Below the pieces are notes generated by a model. It was not told the origin of the DNA. It saw nothing but the letters and a program-made list of their open reading frames with translations, and ran no database searches. 40,294 nt of DNA from a virus. Positions 17,345 to 27,400 of the stretch are shown here, in pieces. The DNA lies in IMG/VR virus record IMGVR_UViG_3300027522_000010, positions 1-40,294 of that record; one strand, given 5' to 3'. The position numbers and the translations under genes were made by a program. How positions within the stretch are numbered: position 1 is the first letter of the stretch; each line of letters starts with the position of its first letter.

Positions 17345-20300
17345 ATGCCAAACGTAGTTTCAGCACCAGATCAAATATTTTATAACGTAACCCAATTAGG
17401 AACAGCGGGTGGCACAGGCACAACTAGTAGCTTGTTAATAACACCTAATCCAGGGTACTTTATAAACTCTAGTATGTTTTCAGTTGTTGCAGACGCGTTG
17501 CAAACTGATTATGTGGTATCGTTTGAAGACACTACTTCTGCTGCTGACCTTGGTAACAATGTTTTGGCTATAGTAACTTGGAACACTACAGCTACTATAG
17601 ATGAAAATTACATTGTAGTTTTAAACATATCCTTAGACAACATATCTAATACATTTAGTTCAACCGCTTCTAACTTGACGTTGAGCGTTGTTGAGCCAGT
17701 AGATAGCGTTGTTACCTTAACTACTACAGAGTCGCCAGGCTCCTTTAATGTTTCACTATCACAGTTTAGTGCAACCTCACAAACTGCAACAGCACAAGTG
17801 TTTGGTAGTATTCAACAAGAAATAGTTGATATATGCTTAGAGCTATCAGAAGGTACATACTATTTTAGCGATGAATACCAGCAATTTTTTAACATACCTA
17901 GCGACTCAATATCTATAGAGCTAGTAAATGAGTATCTTGACAACTATGGTAAGTGCTACAAAAAGAAGTTTAGAGTTTATTTTACTCCAACCGGACAAGA
18001 CGAAGAGATTATTATAACAACTGGAAGTATTCAAACGGTGCAGTACTTTGCCAACTTTGAAGAACCACTACACTTGTTTGACGAAAACGCTGTAAACGAA
18101 GCAATTCTTCTTTTGAATCACAACATACCTGCTGCGGTATTTGATACTACGCCAGCTGCATCTTGGATAAACGATGGCGAAACAACTGGAGATCAGGCCG
18201 TGGTTAGAGTTGATATAGAAGCTCTTCCAGATGCTAGCCCTAGAGAACAGGTTCTTAGCTTGCGAGAAATGTCATACCCTAACATAACTAGACATACTAC
18301 AATAGTAAAGCAAGCTTTTGGACCTGCTGTAAACCTTAGAGTCATAACAATTCCTCCTGGAGAATACGTGGGTAACGACGCGCCTGTACTACAAACAATA
18401 GCTGATTCTGGTAAAGTTGTTAGCAATCCCAACGCTAACGAAAACGAGTTTGCTGTTAACCAAGGTGGTACTCAGAATATATACAATAATAATTTTTACT
18501 CTGAAACAAAATATAAGTTAAAACTTATTGTAGATCCAACCGTAACATTAGAAAATGTAAACAGTAACTTGTTTGAGCTTATTCAGGAGGAATATCCAAC
18601 TGGTGGCGTGCCAAGCGGCCTTACTAATACTAACAATGGCTCATTTGTTGATACGTCTTCTTTTACTTGGCAGGGAGTTGGTGATCAACCATACTCTCAG
18701 TATGAAAGAGAGTTTTATATAAGAAATCAAGACAAAGTTGATTTTCAAGGTACTAGTGTTACAAGTTCTGATAGAGCTGCTACTTTTAAGTTTACTCATC
18801 CAAACGACAGTAGCGTAAGCGATACCTTGCAAATAAGCCAAGACGCGTCGTACAACTCTAGTAACGATACTGTTAATACTGTTATTGACGCTGGAACTTT
18901 TTCGGCAGCGTTTACAAAAACAGTTCAACCTTATCAAACAGCGCTTAACTCCGCTGGTAATAACTTTGGTCAACAAGCTTACGTTTTGTTTATTAGAATG
19001 GCGGACTGGGAAAACGACTTTAACTTACAAAATCACACAACAACAGACGAAACTGAAGTAGATACTTTCAAGCAATATCCTAGACCTAGAATAGAGCTTA
19101 ATACTAGCTCAATAATTTACTTACATGGAGGTGGGCAAATAGTTGGTGATACAACCTGGTATTCGCAAGTTGACACTACAAACTTGGTATACAATACAAG
19201 CTATGACGCTAGTGATGCTACTCAAAACTACCAGTATTCTTTAACATTTACAGTTAGTAACAACGATACTTTTAGCGATAGAACTTTGAGTTTCTACGTT
19301 TATCACTCTCAAAACTTAAACAACTTTAATACAGCTAACCAAGACGCGATAAGCAATTTAAAACAGCTAGCTGGTATTGGTGTAGACGCTTATCCATATC
19401 CTTATGACAATGAAGTAAATGGCGTGTTTACTAATGAAATTGACTTTGGTACACAAGCAGAAGACCAAACGGTAAGATATGACTACAACGGCTCTGATCC
19501 AACAATAGGCCTATGGGACAACACTAACAACACATACACGCCATTAGCAGCAGGTACTACTATTGATGGATTTTCTTACTCATCACCAATAGCAATAAAC
19601 ACAAATATTGGAGGAGCAAACACAAAGCAAACTGTAGTTTCTTACACCGCTAATACTCCAGCTGGCGTTAGAACACAGACCCTAGCTTGGTGGCACTCTA
19701 GTTTAAATCCTTTAGTTGATGCCCCGAATGACTTTATTAAGTTTTCTCAGGCTGCGCCTCCTGCAAATGTTGACTTACACTATGTTAACTGCGTTAACAA
19801 TGGAAATCAGATACAAAGCAGCTCTAGTGGAACTGTTACTTTTAACTTAACTGTATCAGACTACACTCAAAATGATTTTAACCTAGGAATTAACGAACCT
19901 ATTATTTCTTTAGTTAGAGTTAGTACAGGCGTTTACCCAGGCTCTATAATAATAACAGACACAGAAAACTTAATACCAACAACAGCAAGTTTAACTATAT
20001 TAGCTAATCCTTCTTTTATCCTAGGTCAACACACGCATACTGTTAGTGTAGCATACAACGAAAATACTTCTACTAATCAATTGTTTTTTGCTCTTAGAAG
20101 TAGACATCAATTCTTTAATGTGTATGACGATAACAACACTGTTTTTGTTTGGGTTCAACCTGCGGAGCAAATGATTTTTCCTACAAGCTACGTTACTTTT
20201 AGCGATCAAAAACAAGTCACAGTTCCATCGGATGCTCAAAGCGTATCTTTAGAGGTTAAAACAAATCTTGGTGCAACTATTGACGACAGGCTTTATAGAC

Positions 20301-21787
20301 AAGAAAAAGACTATATTGTTGCTAGATTCTTAAGTGACAATAATACTAAGGTTTGGAAAAATCCTAGCTCAAGCGAGTATAGCGGTCAAGATTCTCACCA
20401 GCTTCCAATAACATTTTTTACAGACGGCGCTTATGGTAACATTTATACTAGCGAGCAGGTTATAAAAAGTACTACTAAAACAGAATCTGACGCTAATGCA
20501 GATGGTCAGGGCGGCACGCCTATTCTTAGCGTTGAAACAGAGGTTCTACAATCTGGAGCATTTCCAAGCGTTAATTACTTCTTTGCAGTGCCAGTAGGCC
20601 AAAACAATACAGGAGCAGACTTAGTTAGCCACATAGGAATATGGACAGGAAAAAAAGCACCTAAAACAAATTTAATTGACTATAGCTTTCCTTTGAGCAA
20701 CTCTGGTACACAGGCAACGGCTTCTTCAAGTTTCGCAAATGATCTTGGAACTGGAAGCTTAAATGCTGCGAGCAATTTAATACGTAATCATATAATTGAC
20801 ATAGATTCTACTAACGAAACTATAAAGTGGAATCAAGGTGCAGCGTTTGACTTTAACGGTATAACAACAGGTTTTACTAGCAGTGGTGGCTACGGCCTTC
20901 TTAAGCTTCACATTCAAGATCCAAGTGATGTCTTTGTTAACACTTCTACTATTTATGGTAAAAATAAAGTCTTAGGTATAAGTTTTACTGTAGAAGATTT
21001 TGAATTTTTTGAGGGCACGGCTTTTGACGACTACCTAGGAATAGCAACTGGTGGCTGGGGTGTTCCAAATTACAATAACAACGCAGCCTCACCTTCTTTT
21101 ACCGAACTAGTAGCAGGATTAAGAATTAACAGCGATGGAGAGTGCTCTGGAAAAATAAAAATGACTGCAACTGTATCTTTTATATATCTCTTCTTTAGAT
21201 CTTCATGTAAGGCTACTGTGAAAAACCTTAAAGTGTGGGAGATTGACGACGATAGAGCAATTAAACCTGGGCTAGGGCTTACTTTTGACACGGCGCCAAA
21301 CGATACGGTAAAGATTATTCAAAAGCCTTTTTTAGCTGATCAAGTTGTTTTTGATCAATCTGGGTTTAATGGTAGTGCTACTACAGTCTATCACGCTGAG
21401 CTTGCCGCTGATTTTGGTGGAGGCAATGCTGTTGTTAGTGCCAACTCTGAGCAGATAACATATAGCGGTGGTTTTAATGGCCAAATTAAAATAGATCTAG
21501 ATAACGAAGAGTTTGCTTCTACACCTGTGATTAAGATATGGGATGGTAGCAGCAGCTCTGATATATCTAGCAGTTGGACTTGGGTAAATAACTTTAACGT
21601 TATTGAGGGCGGCAATCCAGAAGCAGCAGCTGGAAGCAATGGCTTTAGTGGCACGCTGAGCTACAACTTTACTGGCAGTACTAGAACTGTTGTGCTTGGC
21701 TTGTACAATGGAAATCCAGCTAGCACGTCTACGTCTCCTATTGACACTTTAACTATAAATCAAACTAGCGTTGAAAATCCTCTCTAA
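17345..21787 (+). CDS. large tail appendage/adhesin with BACON/Ig-like domains
   Basis: This 1480-residue protein is almost entirely beta-rich (Thr, Ser, Asn, Val, no long helices). Several segments end in the strand pattern hydrophobic-x-I-x-Q typical of BACON domains: TTIVKQAF near residue 317, DTLQISQDA near 493, FIKFSQAAPP near 798, DTVKIIQKPF near 1321, and DTLTINQTS at the very end. BACON domains are Bacteroidota-associated, proposed to bind glycans or mucin, and are known in crAss-like phage tail proteins. A chain of such domains after the nozzle gene suggests a fibre or spike that contacts the host surface. Domain borders cannot be fixed by eye, and ordinary Ig-like domains are the alternative. 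Confidence 0.65.
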   Translation: MPNVVSAPDQIFYNVTQLGTAGGTGTTSSLLITPNPGYFINSSMFSVVADALQTDYVVSFEDTTSAADLGNNVLAIVTWNTTATIDENYIVVLNISLDNISNTFSSTASNLTLSVVEPVDSVVTLTTTESPGSFNVSLSQFSATSQTATAQVFGSIQQEIVDICLELSEGTYYFSDEYQQFFNIPSDSISIELVNEYLDNYGKCYKKKFRVYFTPTGQDEEIIITTGSIQTVQYFANFEEPLHLFDENAVNEAILLLNHNIPAAVFDTTPAASWINDGETTGDQAVVRVDIEALPDASPREQVLSLREMSYPNITRHTTIVKQAFGPAVNLRVITIPPGEYVGNDAPVLQTIADSGKVVSNPNANENEFAVNQGGTQNIYNNNFYSETKYKLKLIVDPTVTLENVNSNLFELIQEEYPTGGVPSGLTNTNNGSFVDTSSFTWQGVGDQPYSQYEREFYIRNQDKVDFQGTSVTSSDRAATFKFTHPNDSSVSDTLQISQDASYNSSNDTVNTVIDAGTFSAAFTKTVQPYQTALNSAGNNFGQQAYVLFIRMADWENDFNLQNHTTTDETEVDTFKQYPRPRIELNTSSIIYLHGGGQIVGDTTWYSQVDTTNLVYNTSYDASDATQNYQYSLTFTVSNNDTFSDRTLSFYVYHSQNLNNFNTANQDAISNLKQLAGIGVDAYPYPYDNEVNGVFTNEIDFGTQAEDQTVRYDYNGSDPTIGLWDNTNNTYTPLAAGTTIDGFSYSSPIAINTNIGGANTKQTVVSYTANTPAGVRTQTLAWWHSSLNPLVDAPNDFIKFSQAAPPANVDLHYVNCVNNGNQIQSSSSGTVTFNLTVSDYTQNDFNLGINEPIISLVRVSTGVYPGSIIITDTENLIPTTASLTILANPSFILGQHTHTVSVAYNENTSTNQLFFALRSRHQFFNVYDDNNTVFVWVQPAEQMIFPTSYVTFSDQKQVTVPSDAQSVSLEVKTNLGATIDDRLYRQEKDYIVARFLSDNNTKVWKNPSSSEYSGQDSHQLPITFFTDGAYGNIYTSEQVIKSTTKTESDANADGQGGTPILSVETEVLQSGAFPSVNYFFAVPVGQNNTGADLVSHIGIWTGKKAPKTNLIDYSFPLSNSGTQATASSSFANDLGTGSLNAASNLIRNHIIDIDSTNETIKWNQGAAFDFNGITTGFTSSGGYGLLKLHIQDPSDVFVNTSTIYGKNKVLGISFTVEDFEFFEGTAFDDYLGIATGGWGVPNYNNNAASPSFTELVAGLRINSDGECSGKIKMTATVSFIYLFFRSSCKATVKNLKVWEIDDDRAIKPGLGLTFDTAPNDTVKIIQKPFLADQVVFDQSGFNGSATTVYHAELAADFGGGNAVVSANSEQITYSGGFNGQIKIDLDNEEFASTPVIKIWDGSSSSDISSSWTWVNNFNVIEGGNPEAAAGSNGFSGTLSYNFTGSTRTVVLGLYNGNPASTSTSPIDTLTINQTSVENPL

Positions 21788-21789
21788 CT

Positions 21790-22167
21790 ATGGCGTACGT
21801 ACTGCAAATACAATTAGAAAATATAAATGAATCTCTGCAGGTTGGAGACACTATTTATTACTCTTCAGTAGAAACTATTGGAACTGGTGATTTATCCTTT
21901 AGAGTCAGCGGAAACAGCTTCTCTGACTTGATTAAGATAGGTGAATGCTCTTTTATAAATACATCACTGCAATACATAAGAGTTTCTGGAAGTTTAAACG
22001 TAAACCCACCTGTCATCAACAGCTTTATATTTTTTAGCAAAGACAACTCTGCAAACTTGAGTTCTGCTAAAGGGTATTATGCAGAGGTTAAGATGGTAAA
22101 CAATGATAACAATAACAAATCAGAGCTTTTTCAAATAGCTTTAGAAGCTGATGTTAGCAGTAAATAG
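21790..22167 (+). CDS. small beta-rich virion-associated protein
   Basis: This 125-residue protein follows the appendage gene after two bases. It is beta-rich, with GDTIYYSSVETIG, a polar middle, and a C-terminal phrase AKGYYAEVKMVNNDNNNKSELFQIALE. I associate that phrase with short proteins encoded in the tail modules of many marine phages. It has no signal peptide or transmembrane segment. A role as a small tail or appendage component is likely from position; the exact function is unknown. Confidence 0.7.
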   Translation: MAYVLQIQLENINESLQVGDTIYYSSVETIGTGDLSFRVSGNSFSDLIKIGECSFINTSLQYIRVSGSLNVNPPVINSFIFFSKDNSANLSSAKGYYAEVKMVNNDNNNKSELFQIALEADVSSK

Positions 22168-22205
22168 AGTGCTAAAACTGTAACTATATATAAACAAATT
22201 AAATT

Positions 22206-22961
22206 ATGGCAATAGGAAGTTTAAAAACACCATTTAAAAAGAAACAACAGGAGCAAGAAGACTCACCTTTAAAAAATACCGGATCTAGTATTGGAAGTAC
22301 AGTTGGTGGTATTGCTGGTACAGCAATTGGAGGTCCTGTTGGAGCTGCTATTGGTTCAACGCTAGGAGGTCTTTTTGGGGGTTTGTTTGGATCAAAAGAC
22401 GAACAAAAGCCAGTGCAAACTGGACCTACCGCTGCTGAAATAGATCTTGAAAGAAGACTAACTGAATACGAGGGCGCAGATTTTAAAACAACAAACCCTT
22501 ACGGTAAGATGACCGTAAACCTACAAGCAGCAGAGTTTCAAAGAGATCAACAAGCACAATCACAAGCAGATATACTTCAATCAATGAGAGGAGCTGGCGG
22601 GGCCGCTGGTGGAGCTTCTTTAGCCGCGGCAATGTCTAGACAAGCTGGTGAAAAGGAAAGAGCTATATCAGCAGATATTGGCAGACAAGAGCAAGAGATA
22701 CAAATGAAGTATGCAGATCAGTCTGTGGCAAATCAACAAGCTAAGCAAAAGTTTAACTTGGATAGAATGTCTACTATGCTTGGAATTAACATGGCTCAAG
22801 TTACTGGCGAGCAACAAGGTAGATTAGCTCAAGACCAGTTGGCAGCTCAAGCTGATCAAAACAGAATGAATAACAACTCCGCAATGCTAGGCGCTGGATT
22901 AGACTTAGCTGGTACTGTACTTGCTTCAGGGCTTGGTGATGGCGGATTTTTAAACAAGTAA
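22206..22961 (+). CDS. internal virion/ejection protein with glycine-zipper membrane segments
   Basis: This 251-residue protein has a basic, disordered start (residues 1-22). A glycine-zipper stretch at about 25-65 has repeated G-x-x-x-G spacing (GSTVGGIAGTAIGG, GAAIGSTLGGLFGGLFG). A long Gln/Ala-rich helix (about 85-220) follows, then a second Gly/Ala hydrophobic end (MLGAGLDLAGTVLASGLG). Such small glycine-zipper proteins ahead of two larger internal proteins are the pattern of podovirus ejection proteins (T7 gp14, P22 gp7), which insert into the host envelope during DNA delivery. It is encoded just upstream of two other candidates of this class, so the three probably act together. Assignment is by composition and order. 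Confidence 0.65.
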   Translation: MAIGSLKTPFKKKQQEQEDSPLKNTGSSIGSTVGGIAGTAIGGPVGAAIGSTLGGLFGGLFGSKDEQKPVQTGPTAAEIDLERRLTEYEGADFKTTNPYGKMTVNLQAAEFQRDQQAQSQADILQSMRGAGGAAGGASLAAAMSRQAGEKERAISADIGRQEQEIQMKYADQSVANQQAKQKFNLDRMSTMLGINMAQVTGEQQGRLAQDQLAAQADQNRMNNNSAMLGAGLDLAGTVLASGLGDGGFLNK

Positions 22962-22962
22962 T

Positions 22963-24333
22963 ATGGCAGATCAATCATTAATAAACGCGGCGCAAAGAAT
23001 GTATGGCGCTAAAAACGCTGTAGCTAAAGAAGCTCTGAAAGATATAACGCCTATAGTTGCTGGTGTTCAGTCTGGAACAGCTAAAATAGCTGTTGCTATT
23101 GCGGAAAAAAGAAAAAGACAGAAGGAGGATAGTGAGAAGAAGATAGAGCCTTTTAAAGAGGTTTTGTTGAAAAACGCTACTTTACGACCAGAGCTTACTT
23201 CTAGGCTAGAAGATCTTCAAGAAGAGTATTACAAAAACTTAAAAACATCAGAGGCGCTTTTAATTGGTAAAGACAAGAAGTCAGATGCCGTTGAAAGAAA
23301 CAACAAAATTGCTGGTATACTTAAAACATACGAGTCGCAAATAGCATCGGTTGATCTTAGCAAAAAAGAAAATATTGATGTCTCCAACGCTAACTCTTTA
23401 GCCGCACAGCTTAACGATGTTGTTAGAAAAGATAAAACTCTAGCAGATAATATTATCGTTAAAGACGATGGCCTTTATTTCTTGGATGCAGATAATGTTG
23501 AACAGTCACTAGACGACTATACACCTCCAATGGCAGTGTATCAAACAGGTGTAAATAAGTGCATAGATGTTTTTTCATCTATACAAACAGCCGGTAAAAA
23601 TGGAGAGCCTTACGAAGGCAAAATAGAAGAGAAGGTTGAAGGTATTATGAACGACATGTTAAAGGCTGACAACTTTTCATCTTTGTTGTTTGATGATATA
23701 GGTACTTTTAATTGGGCTACAGAAAACATGACACAATATTTTGGTGAAAGTTCTGGCGTACAAAGAGGAGAAGACGGTAAGATTGAGATTGTTGACAAAG
23801 AGCAACATGCTGAAAATGCTGAAAAGCTAAAGATCATGTACGAAAAAGATCCAGAAGCTTTTAAGGCTGAATTTAAAAAAGACTATATAGAATCTGCTAA
23901 AAAACAATATGACATAGCAGACCAAACTAGAAAAAACGCTCTTAGAGCTAAAAACAACCAAGGTACAGGTGTTAAACCTACATTTGCTCAAATGAAAAAG
24001 TTTGAAAACTTTGTTACATCTTTCAACAGTGGAGAAGACATTGTAGGTGAAAAAAATATTTTCAAAAGAAATAAAACGGGAGGATATGATATTTACACGA
24101 AAGGGGGTCAGCCAATTCTTAATCCAAGTACAACTGATAAAAATGACGTAGCTGTACCAGGCACTCAACAATCATTAAGTTTTGAAGAGTTGAAAAGCAG
24201 AGCTACCGAACTTGGGCTACCGCAAGAATACGCAGTCCGGTTATTGACATCCATTCCAAATAGAGGAGCAACAACAAATTCTTCAACCAACACAAAGAAA
24301 AAGCGTAATTTGGTAAATATTCCTGGCCTTTAG
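22963..24333 (+). CDS. putative internal virion (cargo/ejection) protein
   Basis: This 456-residue protein has an Ala-rich N-terminal helical region (residues 1-45). A long charged coiled coil (KRKRQKEDSEKKIEPFKEVL, then LTSRLEDLQEEYYKNLKT) and further helices follow. The tail is polar and ends in a basic TNTKKKRNLVNIPGL. No catalytic motif, signal peptide or transmembrane helix is visible. It starts one base after the glycine-zipper gene and precedes the giant internal protein, so it is probably the middle-sized member of the set packaged in the capsid and ejected with DNA. An alternative is a tail-hub component. Confidence 0.6.
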   Translation: MADQSLINAAQRMYGAKNAVAKEALKDITPIVAGVQSGTAKIAVAIAEKRKRQKEDSEKKIEPFKEVLLKNATLRPELTSRLEDLQEEYYKNLKTSEALLIGKDKKSDAVERNNKIAGILKTYESQIASVDLSKKENIDVSNANSLAAQLNDVVRKDKTLADNIIVKDDGLYFLDADNVEQSLDDYTPPMAVYQTGVNKCIDVFSSIQTAGKNGEPYEGKIEEKVEGIMNDMLKADNFSSLLFDDIGTFNWATENMTQYFGESSGVQRGEDGKIEIVDKEQHAENAEKLKIMYEKDPEAFKAEFKKDYIESAKKQYDIADQTRKNALRAKNNQGTGVKPTFAQMKKFENFVTSFNSGEDIVGEKNIFKRNKTGGYDIYTKGGQPILNPSTTDKNDVAVPGTQQSLSFEELKSRATELGLPQEYAVRLLTSIPNRGATTNSSTNTKKKRNLVNIPGL

Positions 24334-24341
24334 TAGCTTTG
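24309..24341 (+). promoter_or_regulatory. candidate Bacteroidota-type promoter for the giant virion gene
   Basis: TTTG at 24309-24312 and TAGCTTTG at 24334-24341 match the Bacteroidota primary sigma factor consensus (-33 TTTG, -7 TAnnTTTG), with 21 bases between them. It overlaps the end of the 456-residue gene and would give a leader of roughly 55 bases before the ATG at 24403. Such a short motif can arise by chance in AT-rich DNA, but it falls in one of the few longer plus-strand gaps. Confidence 0.45.
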
Positions 24342-24402
24342 CCATAAGTTTTATTAGTAGAATAACAAGTAATAGTATACATAACATATAAAAACAAACG
24401 TC

Positions 24403-27400
24403 ATGTTCGAATACGAATTTGAAGGCGATCTATACACTCAGGAAGACGTGGACAAGAGAGCATCAGAAAAAGGTTTAACAACAGAAGAATATCTACAGGC
24501 TAGACCGCAATTAAAAAAAGTTGAAGCGGGAAAGCAGAATGGCACCACACAGACGGACGAAACGATGGTGTCAGGTACGGAGTCCACATTGGTAGATGGT
24601 TTATTGGAGCAAGTCGCTGGTAACGTTGGAGATAGAACTTCTTTTGTAGATAAAGATTTTTTCAACAAACAAGAAAAAGAATTCGCTGGTCAGCTGGCGG
24701 TTAAATTTCCTGAGTTTAAAGTATCTAAATCAGGTAAGTTTTTTCCATTCTCAGACGCAACCTATAATGACCCTAGAGCATCTCAGCGTATGGGTCTTGC
24801 TAACTATGTAGAAGTTGAAGCACCTAACGGTGAAAAGCTATTACTAGAGACTGCAATAAGTAGCTCTTCTCAAAAGAAAATAAAAGAAAAAGGAGAAGAT
24901 GGCTTAGCCAAATACTATCAAGATCTTCAAAATGATTTAACAAACTTCATTAACGTCAATTCAAATGAAGGTGCAAAATTTAAAAATCAGCTATCAGAAA
25001 ACAAAAAAAACCGAAGAACCTTACAGCTTGAGTTTGAAAAGTCTACAACAGCAAACGAAAATCAGCTTAGTGATGTAAACACACAATTTCCAGACATTAG
25101 TATATTTGATACTAGTGAAAGACTAATAGTAGAAAAGGTTATTAGCGGAGGAGCTGGAATGGACGTAAAATTTCCAATTCGCAGACAGTCAGAAGAAGAT
25201 CAATACGAAACTATACAGCCCTACGAAGAAGCTTTAAAAAGAGCAACGCTAAGTCTTTTCTCAGAAGAAGGCACTAAGCCATCAGATTACACTGAGTTAG
25301 ATGTAAAAAACAAAGCTTTAGAAATTCTAAGAACTGATGCTATTGATAAAATAGAAACAGACAACAAGCAAAACGTTATAGATGATCTTCAGAACGGTGA
25401 AATACTGCCATCGTTAAAAGAAGAGTTTGACAAAAACACTTTTTTAAACTACGATAATTTAAAAAGTTACATAACTGTAGGTACTAAAGAATACAGCGAA
25501 GATCTCGTTAAAATAATGAATGGTATCGTAAAAAGCAAAGTTGATTTAGAAAACACTGAAACTCAACTTCAAGATATAATAAATAAAAAAGTTTACACTA
25601 AAAAAGACATTAGCGACTACACGGAAGTTTACAGTGGTTACTCGCAGCAAATAGAAGACTACAACACCTCGCTAGAACTATATGGTAATTTCGCCACTGT
25701 AGATGTTAAAGATATAAACAAGTCAATAAACTTACTACAAAAAAACTATGACGGCTGGGATAAACAATCAGCAAATCTTGCTCTAAACTTTAGAGACTTC
25801 GCGGCAAGAGCTAGCTATGGTGTTAGCACTTTTATTGGCGCAGATGGACACTTGCCAGATCTTGACAATCCAGATATGACTAGAGAAGAAGCTAGAACAT
25901 TAAGGCTTCAAGGTATTATAGCTCAATCAAACATTATAAAAAGCGGCTATGAAGATGATGTAGCTTTTGAAAATGCTTTTAAGACTCCAGAAAAATTCAT
26001 GAAGTGGACCATTAACATGGCCAACACTCAGCTACCTATACTTGCTTCTTTAGCTATTCCTGGTGGGTGGAGCGGTCTTTTAGCAAACTCTTTTGGTGAA
26101 AATTATTCTCAAATGACGCTAGAAGACATGGAGGATAAGGCTGCTGCTGAGGCTTTTGGTATGAGCTACGAAGAAAAAAGTAGGTTTAACAAATGGGCAA
26201 CAAGTACTGCGTACGCTGTTCCAGAGGTTGTATTAGACAGGCTAACTACTGGCGCTAGGGTTAGAGGCATAACGGAAATGTTTAAGAAAAGTGGTGACGA
26301 TCTGATTGACGTTACAGCTAAGCAGGTGTTAAACGATGTAGCGTTTGGAATACCTACCGACGCTGTAATGGGTGCTTTATCTGAAGGTACCACTCAAGTT
26401 TGGCAAAACTGGCTTACAGGCAAAGAGTTAAGCGAAGGAGTTGGTGAAGCTGCTTTTTCAGGGTTAATAATGGATGGCGCACTATCATCACTACCCACTT
26501 TAAAGTCTGCTGCTATAATGATGTTTACAGACAACGCTAAGATAGACGAGGCTAGAGCTTTTCAAAAACAAATAGACGACTTAATTGTTTTAGGAAAGTA
26601 CCAACCAGAAGGCACGTTTAGTAAAGAAATTAAAGAGCTAGAAACTCAACGAGACGAACTTATTAGAGAGTTTGAAGACAACGTTATAGGAATAGGAGCA
26701 AAGGGAATAGGTCAAAGTGCAGTAGAAGCATACGTAAGGCTAGGCACAATGAAAGTGTCTTTAAAGAACAGAGCTCAAGCTATAATAGACGATAAACTGC
26801 TTACGGAAGAGCAAAAGCAATTACAACTTGCAATATTAAAAGCAAATTACGATGCCATTAAAGGTGTTCAAAAGCAATACACCCAAGAAAAAGGAACAGA
26901 GTTTAACATGTATGTTCTTGATCCTAGCAACAAGGTAGAAGTAGACAAGTTTTATAAAGATGCTAAAGCAAAACTTGTTAAAGATGGTAATGCAAATCCG
27001 ACAAAAATACAACTAGACGACGAAGCTAGATTTAATTACAATATCAGAAAGATAGAGCAAGACCTTTTAAATCCTGCTAAAGGAGTGTTAGACAAAAAGC
27101 TACGTGTCTTTAGGTCTAAAGACGAGCTTGACAATATAGAGGACCAAACTATAAAAGAAGCAGCTATAAAAGCTTACGAACAAGGTGACAGTGGTTTTGC
27201 TCTAGAAAAAGGCGAGTTAAAAGATGGCGAGACAACCTTGATCTTTACTGAAAACATGGCTAAAGATGATAGACTTGAGATTAGAACTCACGAGCTTAGT
27301 CACGAGCTTACAAAGCAAGCTTTCAACGACAACCCAGCCATCTTTGATGGTATGGCTATGACTATAATGGAGTGGGCTAAAGCTAACGACACAGAGTTAT

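Noticed and set aside
18641-18976. 111-codon open frame on the minus strand
   Set aside because: It lies fully within the 1480-residue appendage gene; its composition is that of an antisense shadow and no motif is visible.
23827-24171. 114-codon open frame on the minus strand
   Set aside because: Antisense to the internal virion gene; a Phe/Ser/Val-rich shadow of a Lys/Glu-rich gene.
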